Under the pieces are notes generated by a model. That model had not been told where the DNA came from. It did not search any database and saw nothing but the letters and a program-made list of their open reading frames with translations. A DNA stretch of 31,110 nucleotides from assembly GCF_000717915.1 (NCBI RefSeq), contig NZ_JOCX01000044.1, positions 1-31,110 of the forward strand. The letters run 5' to 3'. Made by a program: the position numbers and the translations under genes. Shown here piece by piece: positions 1 through 8,285 of this stretch. Each line of letters opens with the position of its first letter. Position 1 is the first letter of the stretch. This DNA comes from Streptomyces sp. NRRL S-244 (lineage in GTDB: Bacteria > Actinomycetota > Actinomycetes > Streptomycetales > Streptomycetaceae).

Positions 1-2
1 CG

Positions 3-422
3 GGGGCCCCGCCCGCCCCTCCGGCCCCGACGCCCGGCGACGGCCACTCCGCGGAGGAGACCGCCGTACTCACCCTGGTCAACCAGGAGCGCGCGCAGGC
101 CGGCTGCGGTCCGGTCCGGGCGAACCCGCCGCTCGCGGCGCTGGCCGCCGCCTTCAGCAAGGACATGGCCACCCGCGGCTTCTTCGACCACACCGACCCC
201 GACGGGAACACCCCGTGGGACCGCGCCACCAAGGCGGGCCTCTCCGGACTCGGCGGCGAGAACATCGCCCGCGGCCAGGGCGACGCCCAGGCGGTCATGA
301 ACGCCTGGATGAACAGCCCCGGCCACAAGGCGAACATCCTCAACTGCGAGTTCCGCACCCTCGGCGTCGGCGTGTACGTCGCCGCCGGCGGCCCCTGGTG
401 GACCCAGGACTTCGGCCTCTAG
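3..422 (+). CDS. CAP (SCP/YkwD-like) domain secreted protein, C-terminal part
   Basis: The gene is truncated by the left window edge; 139 codons remain in frame up to TAG. The visible part starts with a Pro/Ala-rich stretch, a typical linker between a signal peptide and a surface domain. It continues into a bacterial CAP fold: VNQERAQAGCGPV, then FFDHTDPDG, GENIARG, WMNSPGHKANILN and GGPWWTQDFG. These are the hallmark blocks of the YkwD/SCP family, including the conserved His and Glu of the CAP cavity. Family members are exported; their biochemical role in bacteria is poorly known. The signal peptide would lie outside the window. The CAP assignment is secure; the function is not known. Confidence 0.9.
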   Translation, partial: GAPPAPPAPTPGDGHSAEETAVLTLVNQERAQAGCGPVRANPPLAALAAAFSKDMATRGFFDHTDPDGNTPWDRATKAGLSGLGGENIARGQGDAQAVMNAWMNSPGHKANILNCEFRTLGVGVYVAAGGPWWTQDFGL

Positions 423-447
423 GCACTTACTAACCGAAAGCGCCCCC

Positions 448-476
448 TTCTGGTCAGCGCTGTGCGGAGTTAAGCT
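448..476 (+). promoter_or_regulatory. Candidate promoter of the HxlR gene, leaderless
   Basis: A -35-like TTCTGG (448-453) and a -10 TAAGCT (471-476) are separated by 17 nt. The ATG lies 7 nt after the -10 and no Shine-Dalgarno sequence is visible, so the transcript would begin at or next to the start codon. Just upstream, CACTTACT (424-431) resembles one half of the ACTTACT-type sites bound by HxlR/DUF24 regulators; the other half is not well formed. Confidence 0.4.
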
Positions 477-483
477 GGTCGGC

Positions 484-861
484 ATGGAGACAGAGCTGCC
501 CTTCGACGCCTTCGCGCGCGCGTGCCCGTCCCGGGAGACCCTGGAGCACGTCACGGGCCGCTGGGGCAGCCTCACGGTGGGCGCCCTGCGCGACGGTTCG
601 TGCCGGTTCAACGAGCTGCGCCGCAAGGTCGACGGCGTGAGCGAGAAGATGCTCTCCCAGACCTTGCAGGCGCTGGAGCGCGACGGCATCGTCAACCGCG
701 AGGCACAGCCGACGAACCCGCCGCGCGTCGACTACGAGCTGACCCCGCTCGGCGTCGAGATCGCCGACCGGCTGCTCGCGCTCATCCACTTCCTCGAAGG
801 CAGCATGCCCCGGGTCATCGGCGCGCGGGAGTCCTACGACGCCACGCGCGGCGGCCGCTGA
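484..861 (+). CDS. HxlR-family winged-helix transcriptional regulator
   Basis: The protein has 125 aa, the usual length of the HxlR/DUF24 family (small MarR-like redox or aldehyde sensors). Visible hallmarks are an N-terminal Cys ([10 protein letters not shown]15), [11 protein letters not shown], the helix-turn-helix [31 protein letters not shown] (written here only as a region around residues 40-70), and the wing [16 protein letters not shown]. The single Cys near the N-terminus is the position used for thiol sensing in YodB/HypR-type members. That this protein senses electrophiles is inference. Its 3' end overlaps convergent mutM by 28 nt. The target gene is not evident; such regulators often control a divergent oxidoreductase, which is not seen here. 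Confidence 0.88.
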   Translation: METELPFDAFARACPSRETLEHVTGRWGSLTVGALRDGSCRFNELRRKVDGVSEKMLSQTLQALERDGIVNREAQPTNPPRVDYELTPLGVEIADRLLALIHFLEGSMPRVIGARESYDATRGGR

Positions 862-1694
862 CAGCGCGGGCAGAAGTAGCTGGACCGGTTCATCCACGGG
901 CGGCGCCGCATGGGGGTGCCGCAGCGCCGGCAGGGCTCGTCCTCGCGCCCGTAGGCGTCGAGCGAACGGTCGAAGTAGCCGGACTCGCCGTTCACGTTGA
1001 CGTACAGGCTGTCGAAGCTGGTGCCGCCGACGTCGAGCGCCGCGTTCATCACGTCCCGGACGTGGCCGAGGAGTTCCGCGCTCCGGGGGCGCGTCAGCGT
1101 GGCGGTGGCGCGCTCGTAGTGCAGCCGCGCCCGCCACAGCGCCTCGTCGGCGTAGATGTTGCCGACCCCGCTGATCAGGGACTGGTCCAGCAGGGCCCGC
1201 TTGACGGTGGTCCGCTTGGCGCGCAGCGCCGCGTGGTAGGCGGCCTCGTCGAAGAGGGGGTCCAGCGGGTCCCGGGCGATGTGCGCGATGACGTCGGGCA
1301 GCCCGTCGGGCGTGTTCTCGTGGAGCGAGAGCCCGCCGAAGGTGCGCTGATCGACGAAGCGGAGCTCGGTCCCGGCGGCGTCCTCGAAGCGCACGCGGAT
1401 GCGCAGGTGCTTCTCGTCGGCCGCCTCTTCCGGCTGCACCAGCAGCTGTCCGCTCATCCCGAGGTGCCCGAGCACCGAGAGGTCCCGTCCCTCCAGGGGC
1501 AGCCACAGGTACTTGCCGCGCCGCTGCGGGACGCCGATCGTCTCGCCCGTCAGCCGCGCGGCGAAATCCGCGGCGCCGGCCGGGTGGCGGCGTACCGCGC
1601 GCGGGTGGAGCACCTCGACGGCCCCGACGGTCCGGCCGGCCACCCAGCGCTCCAAGCCCCGCCGTACGACTTCGACTTCGGGCAGCTCGGGCAC
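834..1694 (-). CDS. mutM: Formamidopyrimidine-DNA glycosylase (Fpg/MutM)
   Basis: A bifunctional DNA glycosylase/AP lyase that removes 8-oxoguanine and formamidopyrimidines. The GTG start at 1694 is chosen because it places the catalytic proline directly after the initiator ([13 protein letters not shown]) and follows a strong GGAGGA ribosome site. A longer reading from 1766 would bury that proline. Key parts: Pro2 (Schiff-base nucleophile) and Glu3, the catalytic Lys in RRGKYLW (about residue 61), the H2TH region with [12 protein letters not shown], and a C-terminal zinc finger with CRRCGTPM and YFCPRCQ. At 286 aa it matches the family. It lies downstream of rnc but behind a hairpin terminator, so it probably has its own promoter. 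Confidence 0.95.
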   Translation of the reverse strand: MPELPEVEVVRRGLERWVAGRTVGAVEVLHPRAVRRHPAGAADFAARLTGETIGVPQRRGKYLWLPLEGRDLSVLGHLGMSGQLLVQPEEAADEKHLRIRVRFEDAAGTELRFVDQRTFGGLSLHENTPDGLPDVIAHIARDPLDPLFDEAAYHAALRAKRTTVKRALLDQSLISGVGNIYADEALWRARLHYERATATLTRPRSAELLGHVRDVMNAALDVGGTSFDSLYVNVNGESGYFDRSLDAYGREDEPCRRCGTPMRRRPWMNRSSYFCPRCQRPPRVAS

Positions 1695-1783
1695 GGCGGT
1701 CCTCCGGGGGCGATGCGGTCGTGATGCGTTCTGGTCGCTCCCGGCGAGCGTACCGGCCTCCCCCAACGGGCCCGGAAACGGGT

Positions 1784-1817
1784 CCGCCCGCCCCTGCGCT
1801 GCGGCAGGGGCGGGCGG
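1784..1817 (-). terminator. Hairpin downstream of rnc
   Basis: A perfect 14-bp G/C stem (1784-1797 with 1804-1817) encloses a 6-nt loop. It lies 25 nt past the rnc stop codon. There is no clear U tract, which is common for terminators in this G+C-rich genus. Confidence 0.7.
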
Positions 1818-1841
1818 GAGATCCCGAAGGAAGGGCTCAGC

Positions 1842-2714
1842 TCAGCCGTTCGGCGTCGGGTCGGCGGGTGTCGGCGACCCGCCGTCCTCGGCCGGGGCCA
1901 CGGCATCGGCCCCGGTGTCGGCCGGAGCCGTCACCACGACCTGGGCGGCTGCGGATGCCGCGGCTTCCGCCGCGATCCGCTCGTCCGCCTTGGCCCGGAT
2001 ACCGCGCCATGCGGACTCCGCGGCCTGCTGTTCCGCTTCCTTCTTGCTGCGGCCGGTGCCGGTGCCGTACGAGACACCACCGACGCGGGCGGCAGCGGTG
2101 AAGGTCTTCTCGTGGTCCGGACCGGTCTCGGTGACCAGGTATTCCGGTACGCCGAGGCCTTCGGCCGCCGTGAGCTCCTGGAGACTGGTCTTCCAGTCCA
2201 GGCCGGCCCCGAGGTTCGAGGACTTCTCGATGAGCGGGTCGAAGAGCCGGTGAACCAGCTCCGAGGCCGCGTCGAGGCCCTGGTCGAGGTAGACCGCGCC
2301 GATCACCGCTTCAAGGGTGTCGGCGAGGATGGAGGCCTTGTCCCGGCCACCCGTGCCCTCTTCGCCCCGGCCGAGCCGGATGAAGGAGCCGAGGTCGAGG
2401 CCGCGCCCGACCTCCGCCAGTGCGCGCGAGTTGACCACCGCGGCCCGAAGCTTGGCCAGCTGGCCTTCGGGCAGGTCGGGGTGGGTCGTGTACAGCGTGT
2501 CCGTGACCACCAGGCCGAGCACGGAGTCCCCGAGGAACTCCAGGCGCTCGTTGGTGGGCAGACCGCCGTTCTCGTACGCGTACGAGCGGTGGGTCAGTGC
2601 ACGCACCAGAAGGGCGGACTCGAGTCGATACCCGAGCCGCCCTTCCAGAAGCGTGTGGGACGAGGCCGCGTTGTTACTGTCTGCCTGCTTCTCAGCGTTG
2701 GACAGCTCAGACAT
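1842..2714 (-). CDS. rnc: Ribonuclease III
   Basis: A double-strand-specific endoribonuclease that matures rRNA and turns over mRNA; in S. coelicolor the orthologue is AbsB, a global regulator of antibiotic production. The 290-aa protein starts at ATG 2714 ([12 protein letters not shown]), fitting Streptomyces homologues; a longer upstream reading has no conservation that I recognise. The RNase III signature [14 protein letters not shown] carries the catalytic acidic residues and [15 protein letters not shown] gives the second catalytic Glu. A dsRNA-binding domain follows ([10 protein letters not shown] to [14 protein letters not shown]). The last ~40 residues form an Ala/Pro-rich tail typical of actinobacterial enzymes. 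The gene follows rpmF by 19 nt, so it is in the yceD-rpmF-rnc operon. Confidence 0.96.
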   Translation of the reverse strand: MSELSNAEKQADSNNAASSHTLLEGRLGYRLESALLVRALTHRSYAYENGGLPTNERLEFLGDSVLGLVVTDTLYTTHPDLPEGQLAKLRAAVVNSRALAEVGRGLDLGSFIRLGRGEEGTGGRDKASILADTLEAVIGAVYLDQGLDAASELVHRLFDPLIEKSSNLGAGLDWKTSLQELTAAEGLGVPEYLVTETGPDHEKTFTAAARVGGVSYGTGTGRSKKEAEQQAAESAWRGIRAKADERIAAEAAASAAAQVVVTAPADTGADAVAPAEDGGSPTPADPTPNG

Positions 2715-2733
2715 TGCGCCTCTCACCAGCCGC

Positions 2734-2907
2734 TCAGACCTCGAGGACCTGGCGCTTGTTGTAGGTGCCGCAGCTCGGGCACGCAATGTGCTGGAGCTTC
2801 GGCTCCTGGCAACGCTCGCACGAAACCAGGGTGGGGACCGCAGCCTTCCACTGCGACCGGCGGTGGCGCGTGTTGCTGCGCGACATCTTCCGCTTCGGAA
2901 CAGCCAC
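2734..2907 (-). CDS. rpmF: 50S ribosomal protein L32
   Basis: A 57-aa ribosomal protein ([20 protein letters not shown] at the N-terminus) with GTG start at 2907 behind GGAG. It carries the zinc-ribbon pairs CERC and CPSC (residues ~29-32 and ~42-45), so this is the zinc-binding (C+) form. Actinobacteria often have a second, cysteine-free L32 induced by zinc starvation through Zur; that copy is not in the window. It sits between yceD (2-nt gap) and rnc (19-nt gap). The yceD-rpmF arrangement is very widely conserved in bacteria. Confidence 0.97.
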   Translation of the reverse strand: MAVPKRKMSRSNTRHRRSQWKAAVPTLVSCERCQEPKLQHIACPSCGTYNKRQVLEV

Positions 2908-2909
2908 GG

Positions 2910-3578
2910 CTACTTCTCCTGCTTCTCGGCGGCGCCCTGAACTCCGTCAGAGGCAGTGCCGCTCATGTTGTCCTTCTCGTCGTCCTGATCGGTCACGACG
3001 AGTCCTTGCAATGCCGCCCAACGGATGTCGACGGCGTCATGGTGGTGGTCCGGGTCGTCGTTCAGGCTGAGCCCGCAATCGGGGCACAGTCCGAGACAGT
3101 CCTCCCGGCACACCGGCTGCATGGGCAGTGCGAGCACCACCACATCACGCAGCACGGGTTCGAGGTCGAACAAGCCGTCCTCGAGGAAGAGCGTGTCCTC
3201 GTCGTCCTCGGCGTCGTCGGCCGGCTCCGCCTTTGCGCGGCTCCGGTCGTCGGCGTCAGGGTACGAGAACATCTCCTGGAAGTCCGCCTTGAGCTCGCGC
3301 TCGACGGACTCCAGACACCTTACGCACTCCCCTACGGCCGATGCACGGGCGGTGCCTGTGACAAGCACCCCTTCCATGACCGACTCCAGGCGGAGGCTGA
3401 GCTTCATCGGGGCGCCTTCCGGCACTCCGATGACGCCGACGAGACCGAAGTCCGCCGGTGTCGCGATCTCACGGGACAGCCGCTGCATGGCACCAGGACG
3501 CCGACCCAGCTCGTGCGTGTCGAACACGAGGGGGTTGCGGTGGTCGAGGCGGGTATTCAGGGCCGTTCCTGCTTTCAC
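2910..3578 (-). CDS. DUF177 / YceD-family protein
   Basis: A conserved protein of about 220 aa, encoded upstream of rpmF in most bacteria and linked to 23S rRNA or large-subunit accumulation in plants and E. coli. Visible features: N-terminal [21 protein letters not shown], a region with the paired cysteines CVRCLE, and an acidic middle. A C-terminal Cys cluster ([17 protein letters not shown]) looks metal-binding and is characteristic of the family. The start is uncertain. GTG at 3578 has no ribosome site. An internal GCAGGA lies 6 nt before a CTG codon (LNTRLDH), so initiation may be at that CTG or at the ACG two codons before it. Confidence 0.88.
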   Translation of the reverse strand: MKAGTALNTRLDHRNPLVFDTHELGRRPGAMQRLSREIATPADFGLVGVIGVPEGAPMKLSLRLESVMEGVLVTGTARASAVGECVRCLESVERELKADFQEMFSYPDADDRSRAKAEPADDAEDDEDTLFLEDGLFDLEPVLRDVVVLALPMQPVCREDCLGLCPDCGLSLNDDPDHHHDAVDIRWAALQGLVVTDQDDEKDNMSGTASDGVQGAAEKQEK

Positions 3579-3663
3579 AGATCGCTGAAGATCAAAGAAT
3601 GCTGCATGTATGCCGCACGTAAGGGCAGCACAGATCGCGGTGCATACGCGCGACCGAAGAGCC

Positions 3664-3693
3664 AGGATACCCGGCGCTTCGCTCTGAGCCCAA
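3664..3693 (-). promoter_or_regulatory. Promoter of the yceD-rpmF-rnc operon
   Basis: On the minus strand TTGGGC (3693-3688), an 18-nt spacer and TATCCT (3669-3664) form a good housekeeping-sigma promoter, with GGG before the -10. The predicted start is near 3657, giving a leader of about 80 nt before the first candidate start codon. Confidence 0.6.
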
Positions 3694-3700
3694 TCCGGCC

Positions 3701-4777
3701 TCAGCGACCCTGTTCGTACTGGCGCAGCTGGTCCAGATTGATCATGCTCGTATCGAAGAAGCTGGTCTCGTCGAGCGCGGGCTGCTGCGGCTGGTGCTGG
3801 TGCTGCGCGGCCTGAGGCTGCTGCGACTGCTGCTGGTAGGCCGCGTACGGGTCCGGCTGCTGGTCGTAGCCCAGCGCCGCGTACGGATCCGGCTGCTGGA
3901 CCTGCTGCTGGTAGCCGTAGGGGTCCTGGTAGGCGTAGGCGTCCTGCTGCTGGGGCTGCTGGTAGCCGTACGCCTCGTACGCGGGCTCCTGCTGGGCCTG
4001 CGCAGGGATTCCCGCGGCAGCGGGCGCCATCGGGGCCGCCGGCTCCGCCAGGCCCGCCAGGAAGTCCGCGTCGCTGGCCGAGCGGGACTGCTGCGACTGC
4101 TGCGACCCCGCGGCGTCCTGGGCGGCCATGTGCGCGCCGAGGTCGTCCGTGGGCACCCGGCCCAGCAGCTTCTGGCGGCCCCGGCCGACGGCCTCCAGGG
4201 TCTTGGAGAGCACCGCCTCGAAGGTCGCCAGCTTGGTGTCCACGTACGCGTCCGCCTGCAGGCGCTGGGTCTCCGGGTCGTGGCTGCGCTCGGGCGCCTC
4301 GGCGTCCGGGTATCCCTGCTCGTCCAGCCCGGGCCCGCGGCCCAGCAGCTTCTCGCGGCCGCGGTCGACCGAGCCGATGGTCTTGGTGAGCACGACCTCG
4401 AAGTTCGCGAGCTTGCTGTCGACGTAGTCGTCGGCCTCGGCCCGGATCTCCTCGGCCTCCCTGCGGGCGTCCGCCAGGATCCGGTCCGCCTCGGCCTGCG
4501 AGCGGCGCGCGACCTCGGTGTCGGAGATCAGCGAACCGCGCTGCGTGTGCGCCGACTCGATGATCCGCTCCGCCTCGCGGCGGGCGTCCTCGACCATCTG
4601 CTCCCGGCCGCCGATGAGCTCCTGCGCCTGCGCGAGCGAGCCGGGCAGCGCCTGGCGCACCTCTTCGAGCTGGGCGAGCAGCTCGGCGCGGTTGATCACG
4701 CAGGAGGCCGACATGGGCATGGACCGGGCGCCGCCGACGGCCGCGACGATCTCGTCGAGCTTCTTCTGCACGTCCAT
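3701..4777 (-). CDS. DivIVA-like coiled-coil protein with Gln/Tyr-rich tail
   Basis: 358 aa from ATG 4777 (MDVQKKLDEIV). Residues ~35-115 are strongly heptad-like and charged, rich in REAE and ADRI motifs, as in DivIVA/cell-division-initiation or F0F1 subunit-b-like coiled coils. A 30-residue unit then occurs twice exactly 60 residues apart (118-147 and 178-207; 21 of 30 identical; YVD-K-LA-FE core and K-LLGR end). From about residue 260 the tail is low complexity in Q, Y, P and A with DPYAA and YGYQQ repeats, ending in a distinct peptide, ETSFFDTSMINLDQL. Homologues are annotated variously as cell division or ATP-synthase-like proteins. A cytoskeletal or polar-growth scaffold role is inference. 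It is transcribed toward the yceD operon from a separate start. Confidence 0.8.
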   Translation of the reverse strand: MDVQKKLDEIVAAVGGARSMPMSASCVINRAELLAQLEEVRQALPGSLAQAQELIGGREQMVEDARREAERIIESAHTQRGSLISDTEVARRSQAEADRILADARREAEEIRAEADDYVDSKLANFEVVLTKTIGSVDRGREKLLGRGPGLDEQGYPDAEAPERSHDPETQRLQADAYVDTKLATFEAVLSKTLEAVGRGRQKLLGRVPTDDLGAHMAAQDAAGSQQSQQSRSASDADFLAGLAEPAAPMAPAAAGIPAQAQQEPAYEAYGYQQPQQQDAYAYQDPYGYQQQVQQPDPYAALGYDQQPDPYAAYQQQSQQPQAAQHQHQPQQPALDETSFFDTSMINLDQLRQYEQGR

Positions 4778-4860
4778 GGGGGCTCGCACTCTCTCGGCCT
4801 CGGGCGGTTCCTGAGACGGACGGGACGACTGTACGGCCAGCGGGCGAACGCCCGGCACCG

Positions 4861-4877
4861 ACTGACGACCCGTCAGT
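4861..4877 (-). terminator. Weak hairpin just after coaD
   Basis: A 7-bp stem (4861-4867 with 4871-4877) with a 3-nt loop begins 4 nt past the coaD stop. It is short and has no U tract; read-through into the next gene is possible. Confidence 0.3.
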
Positions 4878-4880
4878 CCG

Positions 4881-5360
4881 TCAGCGGTTGGCGAGCCGCT
4901 CGGTCAGCGCCGCGTGCACGTGCGGCGGCAGCAGGTGGGCTACGTCGCCGCCCCAGGCCGCGACCTCCTTGACCAGGGAGGACGACAGGAAGCTGTAGGT
5001 GGGGTTGGTCGGCACGAACAGCGTCTCGACGCCCGAGAGCCCCATGTTCATCTGGGCCATCTGCAGCTCGTAGTCGAAGTCGCTGACCGCGCGCAGGCCC
5101 TTGACGATGGCCGGGATGTCGCGCTGCTTGCAGAAGTCGACGAGCAGCCCGTGGAAGGACTCCACCTCGACGTTGCCGTAGTCGGCGGTCGCCTCGCGGA
5201 TCAGCTCGATCCGCTCCTCGACGGTGAACAGCCCCTGCTTGGACTGGTTGATCATCACGGCGACGTGCACGACGTCGTAGAGCCGGGAGGCCCGGCCGAT
5301 GATGTCGAGGTGTCCGTTGGTGATGGGGTCGAATGACCCGGGACAGACGGCTCGGCGCAA
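4881..5360 (-). CDS. coaD: Phosphopantetheine adenylyltransferase
   Basis: Transfers AMP from ATP to 4'-phosphopantetheine, the penultimate step of coenzyme A synthesis. The TTG start at 5360 is chosen because GAGGGA lies 6 nt upstream and the product then begins MRRAVCPGSFDPITNGHLD, as in Streptomyces CoaD. It is 159 aa, the normal length. ATGs at 5393 and 5390 would overlap the rsmD stop and add about 10 residues, and cannot be excluded. Motifs: nucleotide-binding GSFDPITNGH, VKGLRAVSDFDYELQMA, and the C-terminal TYSFLSSSLVKEVA block equivalent to the ISSTxxR motif. It follows rsmD directly, the conserved rsmD-coaD pair. Confidence 0.95.
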   Translation of the reverse strand: MRRAVCPGSFDPITNGHLDIIGRASRLYDVVHVAVMINQSKQGLFTVEERIELIREATADYGNVEVESFHGLLVDFCKQRDIPAIVKGLRAVSDFDYELQMAQMNMGLSGVETLFVPTNPTYSFLSSSLVKEVAAWGGDVAHLLPPHVHAALTERLANR

Positions 5361-5389
5361 CTTGGGTCCCTCGCTCTCCGATGCGGGCA

Positions 5390-5968
5390 TCATGAGTCTT
5401 CGCTGGTGAAGGCGGCGCGACCGTACCAAAGGGTGCCTTCGCCGTACTTGCGGGAGCGCAGCGGCTCGAAGCCCTCGGGCCAGGGGAAGGCCCCGCTCCT
5501 CGTGCTGCGCTCCACGGTGACGAGCGCATCGTCCGTGAGCCAGCCATTGGCGCGGAGTGTGAGGAGGATCTCGCCAAGATCGTCGTGGCCGACGGCGTAC
5601 GGCGGGTCCAGGAAGACGACGTCGTACGGGTCGGTGCCGGCCGGGACGGCCACGATCTGCTCCGCCTTGCCCGCCCGGAACTCGGCGCCGGGCAGGCCCA
5701 GCGCCTTGATGTTGTCCCGGATCGCCTTGGCGGCCTTGGCCTCGGGCTCCACCAGCAGTGCGTGGGCCGCGCCGCGGGAGAGGGCCTCCAGGCCGACCGC
5801 GCCGGAGCCGGCGTACAGGTCGAGCACCCGGGCCCCCCCGACGCCGTGCAGCGACTCCCAGGTCGAGAAGAGGCCTTCGCGCATCCGGTCCGAGGTCGGG
5901 CGGGTGCCGGTGCCCGGGGGCACGGTCAGCCGTCGCCCGCCGGCGCTGCCGGCGATCACGCGGGTCAT
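5390..5968 (-). CDS. rsmD: 16S rRNA (guanine(966)-N(2))-methyltransferase RsmD
   Basis: SAM-dependent methyltransferase that methylates G966 of 16S rRNA. The 192-aa product starts MTRVIAGSAGGRRL and shows the RsmD pattern: the SAM-binding motif LDLYAGSGAVGLEALSRG (residues ~49-66) and the catalytic FLDPPYA motif of N2-guanine methylases. ATG 5968 is preceded by AAGGA at good distance. It is transcribed with coaD; the stop codon is embedded in ATGATG at the 5' side of coaD. The 96-nt gap to recG contains a hairpin, so rsmD may have its own promoter (TATCGT near 6012-6017). Confidence 0.95.
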   Translation of the reverse strand: MTRVIAGSAGGRRLTVPPGTGTRPTSDRMREGLFSTWESLHGVGGARVLDLYAGSGAVGLEALSRGAAHALLVEPEAKAAKAIRDNIKALGLPGAEFRAGKAEQIVAVPAGTDPYDVVFLDPPYAVGHDDLGEILLTLRANGWLTDDALVTVERSTRSGAFPWPEGFEPLRSRKYGEGTLWYGRAAFTSEDS

Positions 5969-6021
5969 CTGGGGTCCTTCGGTACGACGGTGATGGCTAC
6001 TGCGGAGTTCAACGATAGGTC

Positions 6022-6050
6022 GTACCGCTCTCGACGGACCCGAGCGGTAC
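6022..6050 (-). terminator. Hairpin downstream of recG
   Basis: A 9-bp perfect stem (6022-6030 with 6042-6050) and 11-nt loop lie 15 nt past the recG stop. The fold is moderate and has no U tract. Confidence 0.45.
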
Positions 6051-6064
6051 CGGGCGACGCACGC

Positions 6065-8251
6065 TCAGCCCTTCTCCAGGTACTGCTCGCGCTCGGTGTC
6101 CAGCAGGGCCTCCAGCGCGTCGCGCAGGCCCGGCAGCCGCTCCAGCTCGGGGTCTTCGGCGACCACGCGGGCGGCTTCCTCCCGGGCCTGGGCGATGACC
6201 TCCTCGTCCTCGATGACCGCGAGCATGCGCAGCGAGGAGCGCACGCCCGACTGGGCCTGGCCCAGTACGTCGCCCTCCCGGCGCTGTTCGAGGTCGATGC
6301 GGGAGAGCTCGAAGCCGTCCAGGGTGGCGGCGACCGCGGCGAGCCGGGCCCGTGCGGGGCTCGCCTCGTGCATCTCGCTGACCAGCAGGCACAGGCCCGG
6401 CGCGGAGCCGCGGCCGACGCGGCCGCGCAGCTGGTGGAGCTGGGAGACGCCGAACCGGTCCGCGTCCATGATCACCATGACCGTGGAGTTCGGGACGTTC
6501 ACACCGACCTCGATGACGGTGGTGGCGACCAGCACCTTGACCTCGCCGGCGGTGAAGCGGCGCATGACCTCGTCCTTGTCGGCCGGGTCCATCCGGCCGT
6601 GCAGCACCTCCACGGACAGCCCGGCGAGCGGCCCTCGCCTGAGCTGCTCGGCGATCTCCAGGACGGCCAGCGGGGGCCGCTTCTCGGCGTCGTCCTCGGC
6701 GGAGGCCTTCTTCTTGGGGTCGTCCTCGCCGTCGCCGATGCGCGGGCACACCACGTACGCCTGGTGCCCGTTCTCGACCTCCTCGCGCACCCTCTCCCAG
6801 GCCCGGGTCAGGAAGTGCGGCTTGTCCTTGGCCGGTACGACGTGGGTGGCGATCGGGGAGCGGCCGGCGGGCAGCTGGTCGAGGACGGAGGTCTCCAGGT
6901 CGCCGAAGACGGTCATCGCGACGGTGCGCGGGATCGGGGTCGCGGTCATGACCAGCAGGTGCGGGGGTTGCTTCCCCTTGGACCGCAGCGCGTCGCGCTG
7001 CTCGACGCCGAAGCGGTGCTGTTCGTCGACCACGACCAGGCCGAGGTCGTGGAACTGCACCTTGTCCTCGATGAGCGCATGCGTGCCGATGACGATGCCG
7101 GCCTCGCCGGTGACCAGGTCGAGCAGGGCCTGGCGGCGTGCGGGCATCCCCATGGACCCGGTGAGCAGCACGACCTTGGTGCCCTGGTCGGAGCCGCCGA
7201 GCATGCCGCCTTCGGCGAGCTCGCCCATCATCTCGGTGACGGAGCGGTGGTGCTGCTGGGCGAGCACCTCGGTGGGCGCGAGCATGGCGGCCTGCCCCCC
7301 GCAGTCCACGACGGCCAGCATGGCCCGCAGCGCCACCATCGTCTTGCCACTGCCGACCTCGCCCTGGAGGAGGCGGTGCATGGGGTGGTTCGTGGCCAGG
7401 TCTTCGAAGATCTCGCGGGAGACGGTCTGCTGGCCGTCGGTGAGGGTGAAGGGGAGTTTGGCGTCGAAGGCGTCGAGCAGGCCGCCCGGGGCGGGGCGGC
7501 GGGGGACGGCCGGGAGCTGGGAGTCGGCGTGCCGGCGGCGGGCCAGGGCGACTTGGAGGACGAATGCCTCGTCCCACTTCAGGCGCTGGCGGGCGTCCTC
7601 GATGTCGGCCTTGGTGGCCGGCCGGTGGATCTTCAGCAGGGCCTCGGTGAGCGTGACCAGTCCGCGGCCCTCGCGCAGGGCGTCCGGCAGCGGGTCGACG
7701 GCCTCCTGGGCGCTCGGCAGTACGGCGTCCACGCACTTGGCGATCTTCCAGGACTCCAGCTTGGCGCAGGCCGGGTAGATCGGGATGAGCTGGTTGGCGA
7801 AGGCGGTCGCGGCGTCCCGGTCGGAGGCGTCCGCGCCGAGCGGCTCGTACGCGGGGTGGGAGAGCTGGAGCTTGCGGTTGAACATGCCGACCTTGCCCGC
7901 GAACATGGCGCGGGTGCCAGGCAGCAGGTCCTTGTGCGGCTTGTGGACGCCCGCCCCGAAGAAGACCAGCTGGAGGCGGCCGCTGCCGTCGGTGATGGTC
8001 ACCTCCAGCCGTTTGCCGCGACCCCCGTTGAAGGTCAGGATCCGGGCGTCGGCGACCTGGGCGACGACCGTCACGTGCTCGTCGATCTGGTCGGCGAGCT
8101 CGGCCAGCGAGGTCAGCTCGCCGCGCTCCGCGTACCGCCGCGGGTAGTGGTGCAGCAGGTCCAGGGCCGTGTGCAGGCCGAGCTGCTCGGCCAGCACCTT
8201 GGCGGTGGCGGGGCCGAGCGTCTTCTTGAGGTCTTCGTCGAGCGCGGGCAC
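6065..8251 (-). CDS. recG: ATP-dependent DNA helicase RecG
   Basis: Branch-migration helicase that regresses stalled forks and processes recombination intermediates. It has 728 aa from GTG 8251 (MPALDEDLKKTLGPATAK); an ATG at 8269 would add six residues and neither has a good ribosome site. Order: wedge/OB domain with HVTVVAQVADARI (~60-160), Walker A GEVGSGKT, motif II VVDEQHRFGVEQR, motif III TATPIPRT, and motif VI QLRGRVGRG, followed by the RecG C-terminal domain. It is separated from the upstream kinase-like gene by only ~35 nt. A short charged insertion (GEDDPKKKASAEDDAEKRP) lies between motifs in the second helicase domain. Confidence 0.96.
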   Translation of the reverse strand: MPALDEDLKKTLGPATAKVLAEQLGLHTALDLLHHYPRRYAERGELTSLAELADQIDEHVTVVAQVADARILTFNGGRGKRLEVTITDGSGRLQLVFFGAGVHKPHKDLLPGTRAMFAGKVGMFNRKLQLSHPAYEPLGADASDRDAATAFANQLIPIYPACAKLESWKIAKCVDAVLPSAQEAVDPLPDALREGRGLVTLTEALLKIHRPATKADIEDARQRLKWDEAFVLQVALARRRHADSQLPAVPRRPAPGGLLDAFDAKLPFTLTDGQQTVSREIFEDLATNHPMHRLLQGEVGSGKTMVALRAMLAVVDCGGQAAMLAPTEVLAQQHHRSVTEMMGELAEGGMLGGSDQGTKVVLLTGSMGMPARRQALLDLVTGEAGIVIGTHALIEDKVQFHDLGLVVVDEQHRFGVEQRDALRSKGKQPPHLLVMTATPIPRTVAMTVFGDLETSVLDQLPAGRSPIATHVVPAKDKPHFLTRAWERVREEVENGHQAYVVCPRIGDGEDDPKKKASAEDDAEKRPPLAVLEIAEQLRRGPLAGLSVEVLHGRMDPADKDEVMRRFTAGEVKVLVATTVIEVGVNVPNSTVMVIMDADRFGVSQLHQLRGRVGRGSAPGLCLLVSEMHEASPARARLAAVAATLDGFELSRIDLEQRREGDVLGQAQSGVRSSLRMLAVIEDEEVIAQAREEAARVVAEDPELERLPGLRDALEALLDTEREQYLEKG

Positions 8252-8285
8252 GCCTTCATTGCACACCATGGCGCTGACAAGTCGG

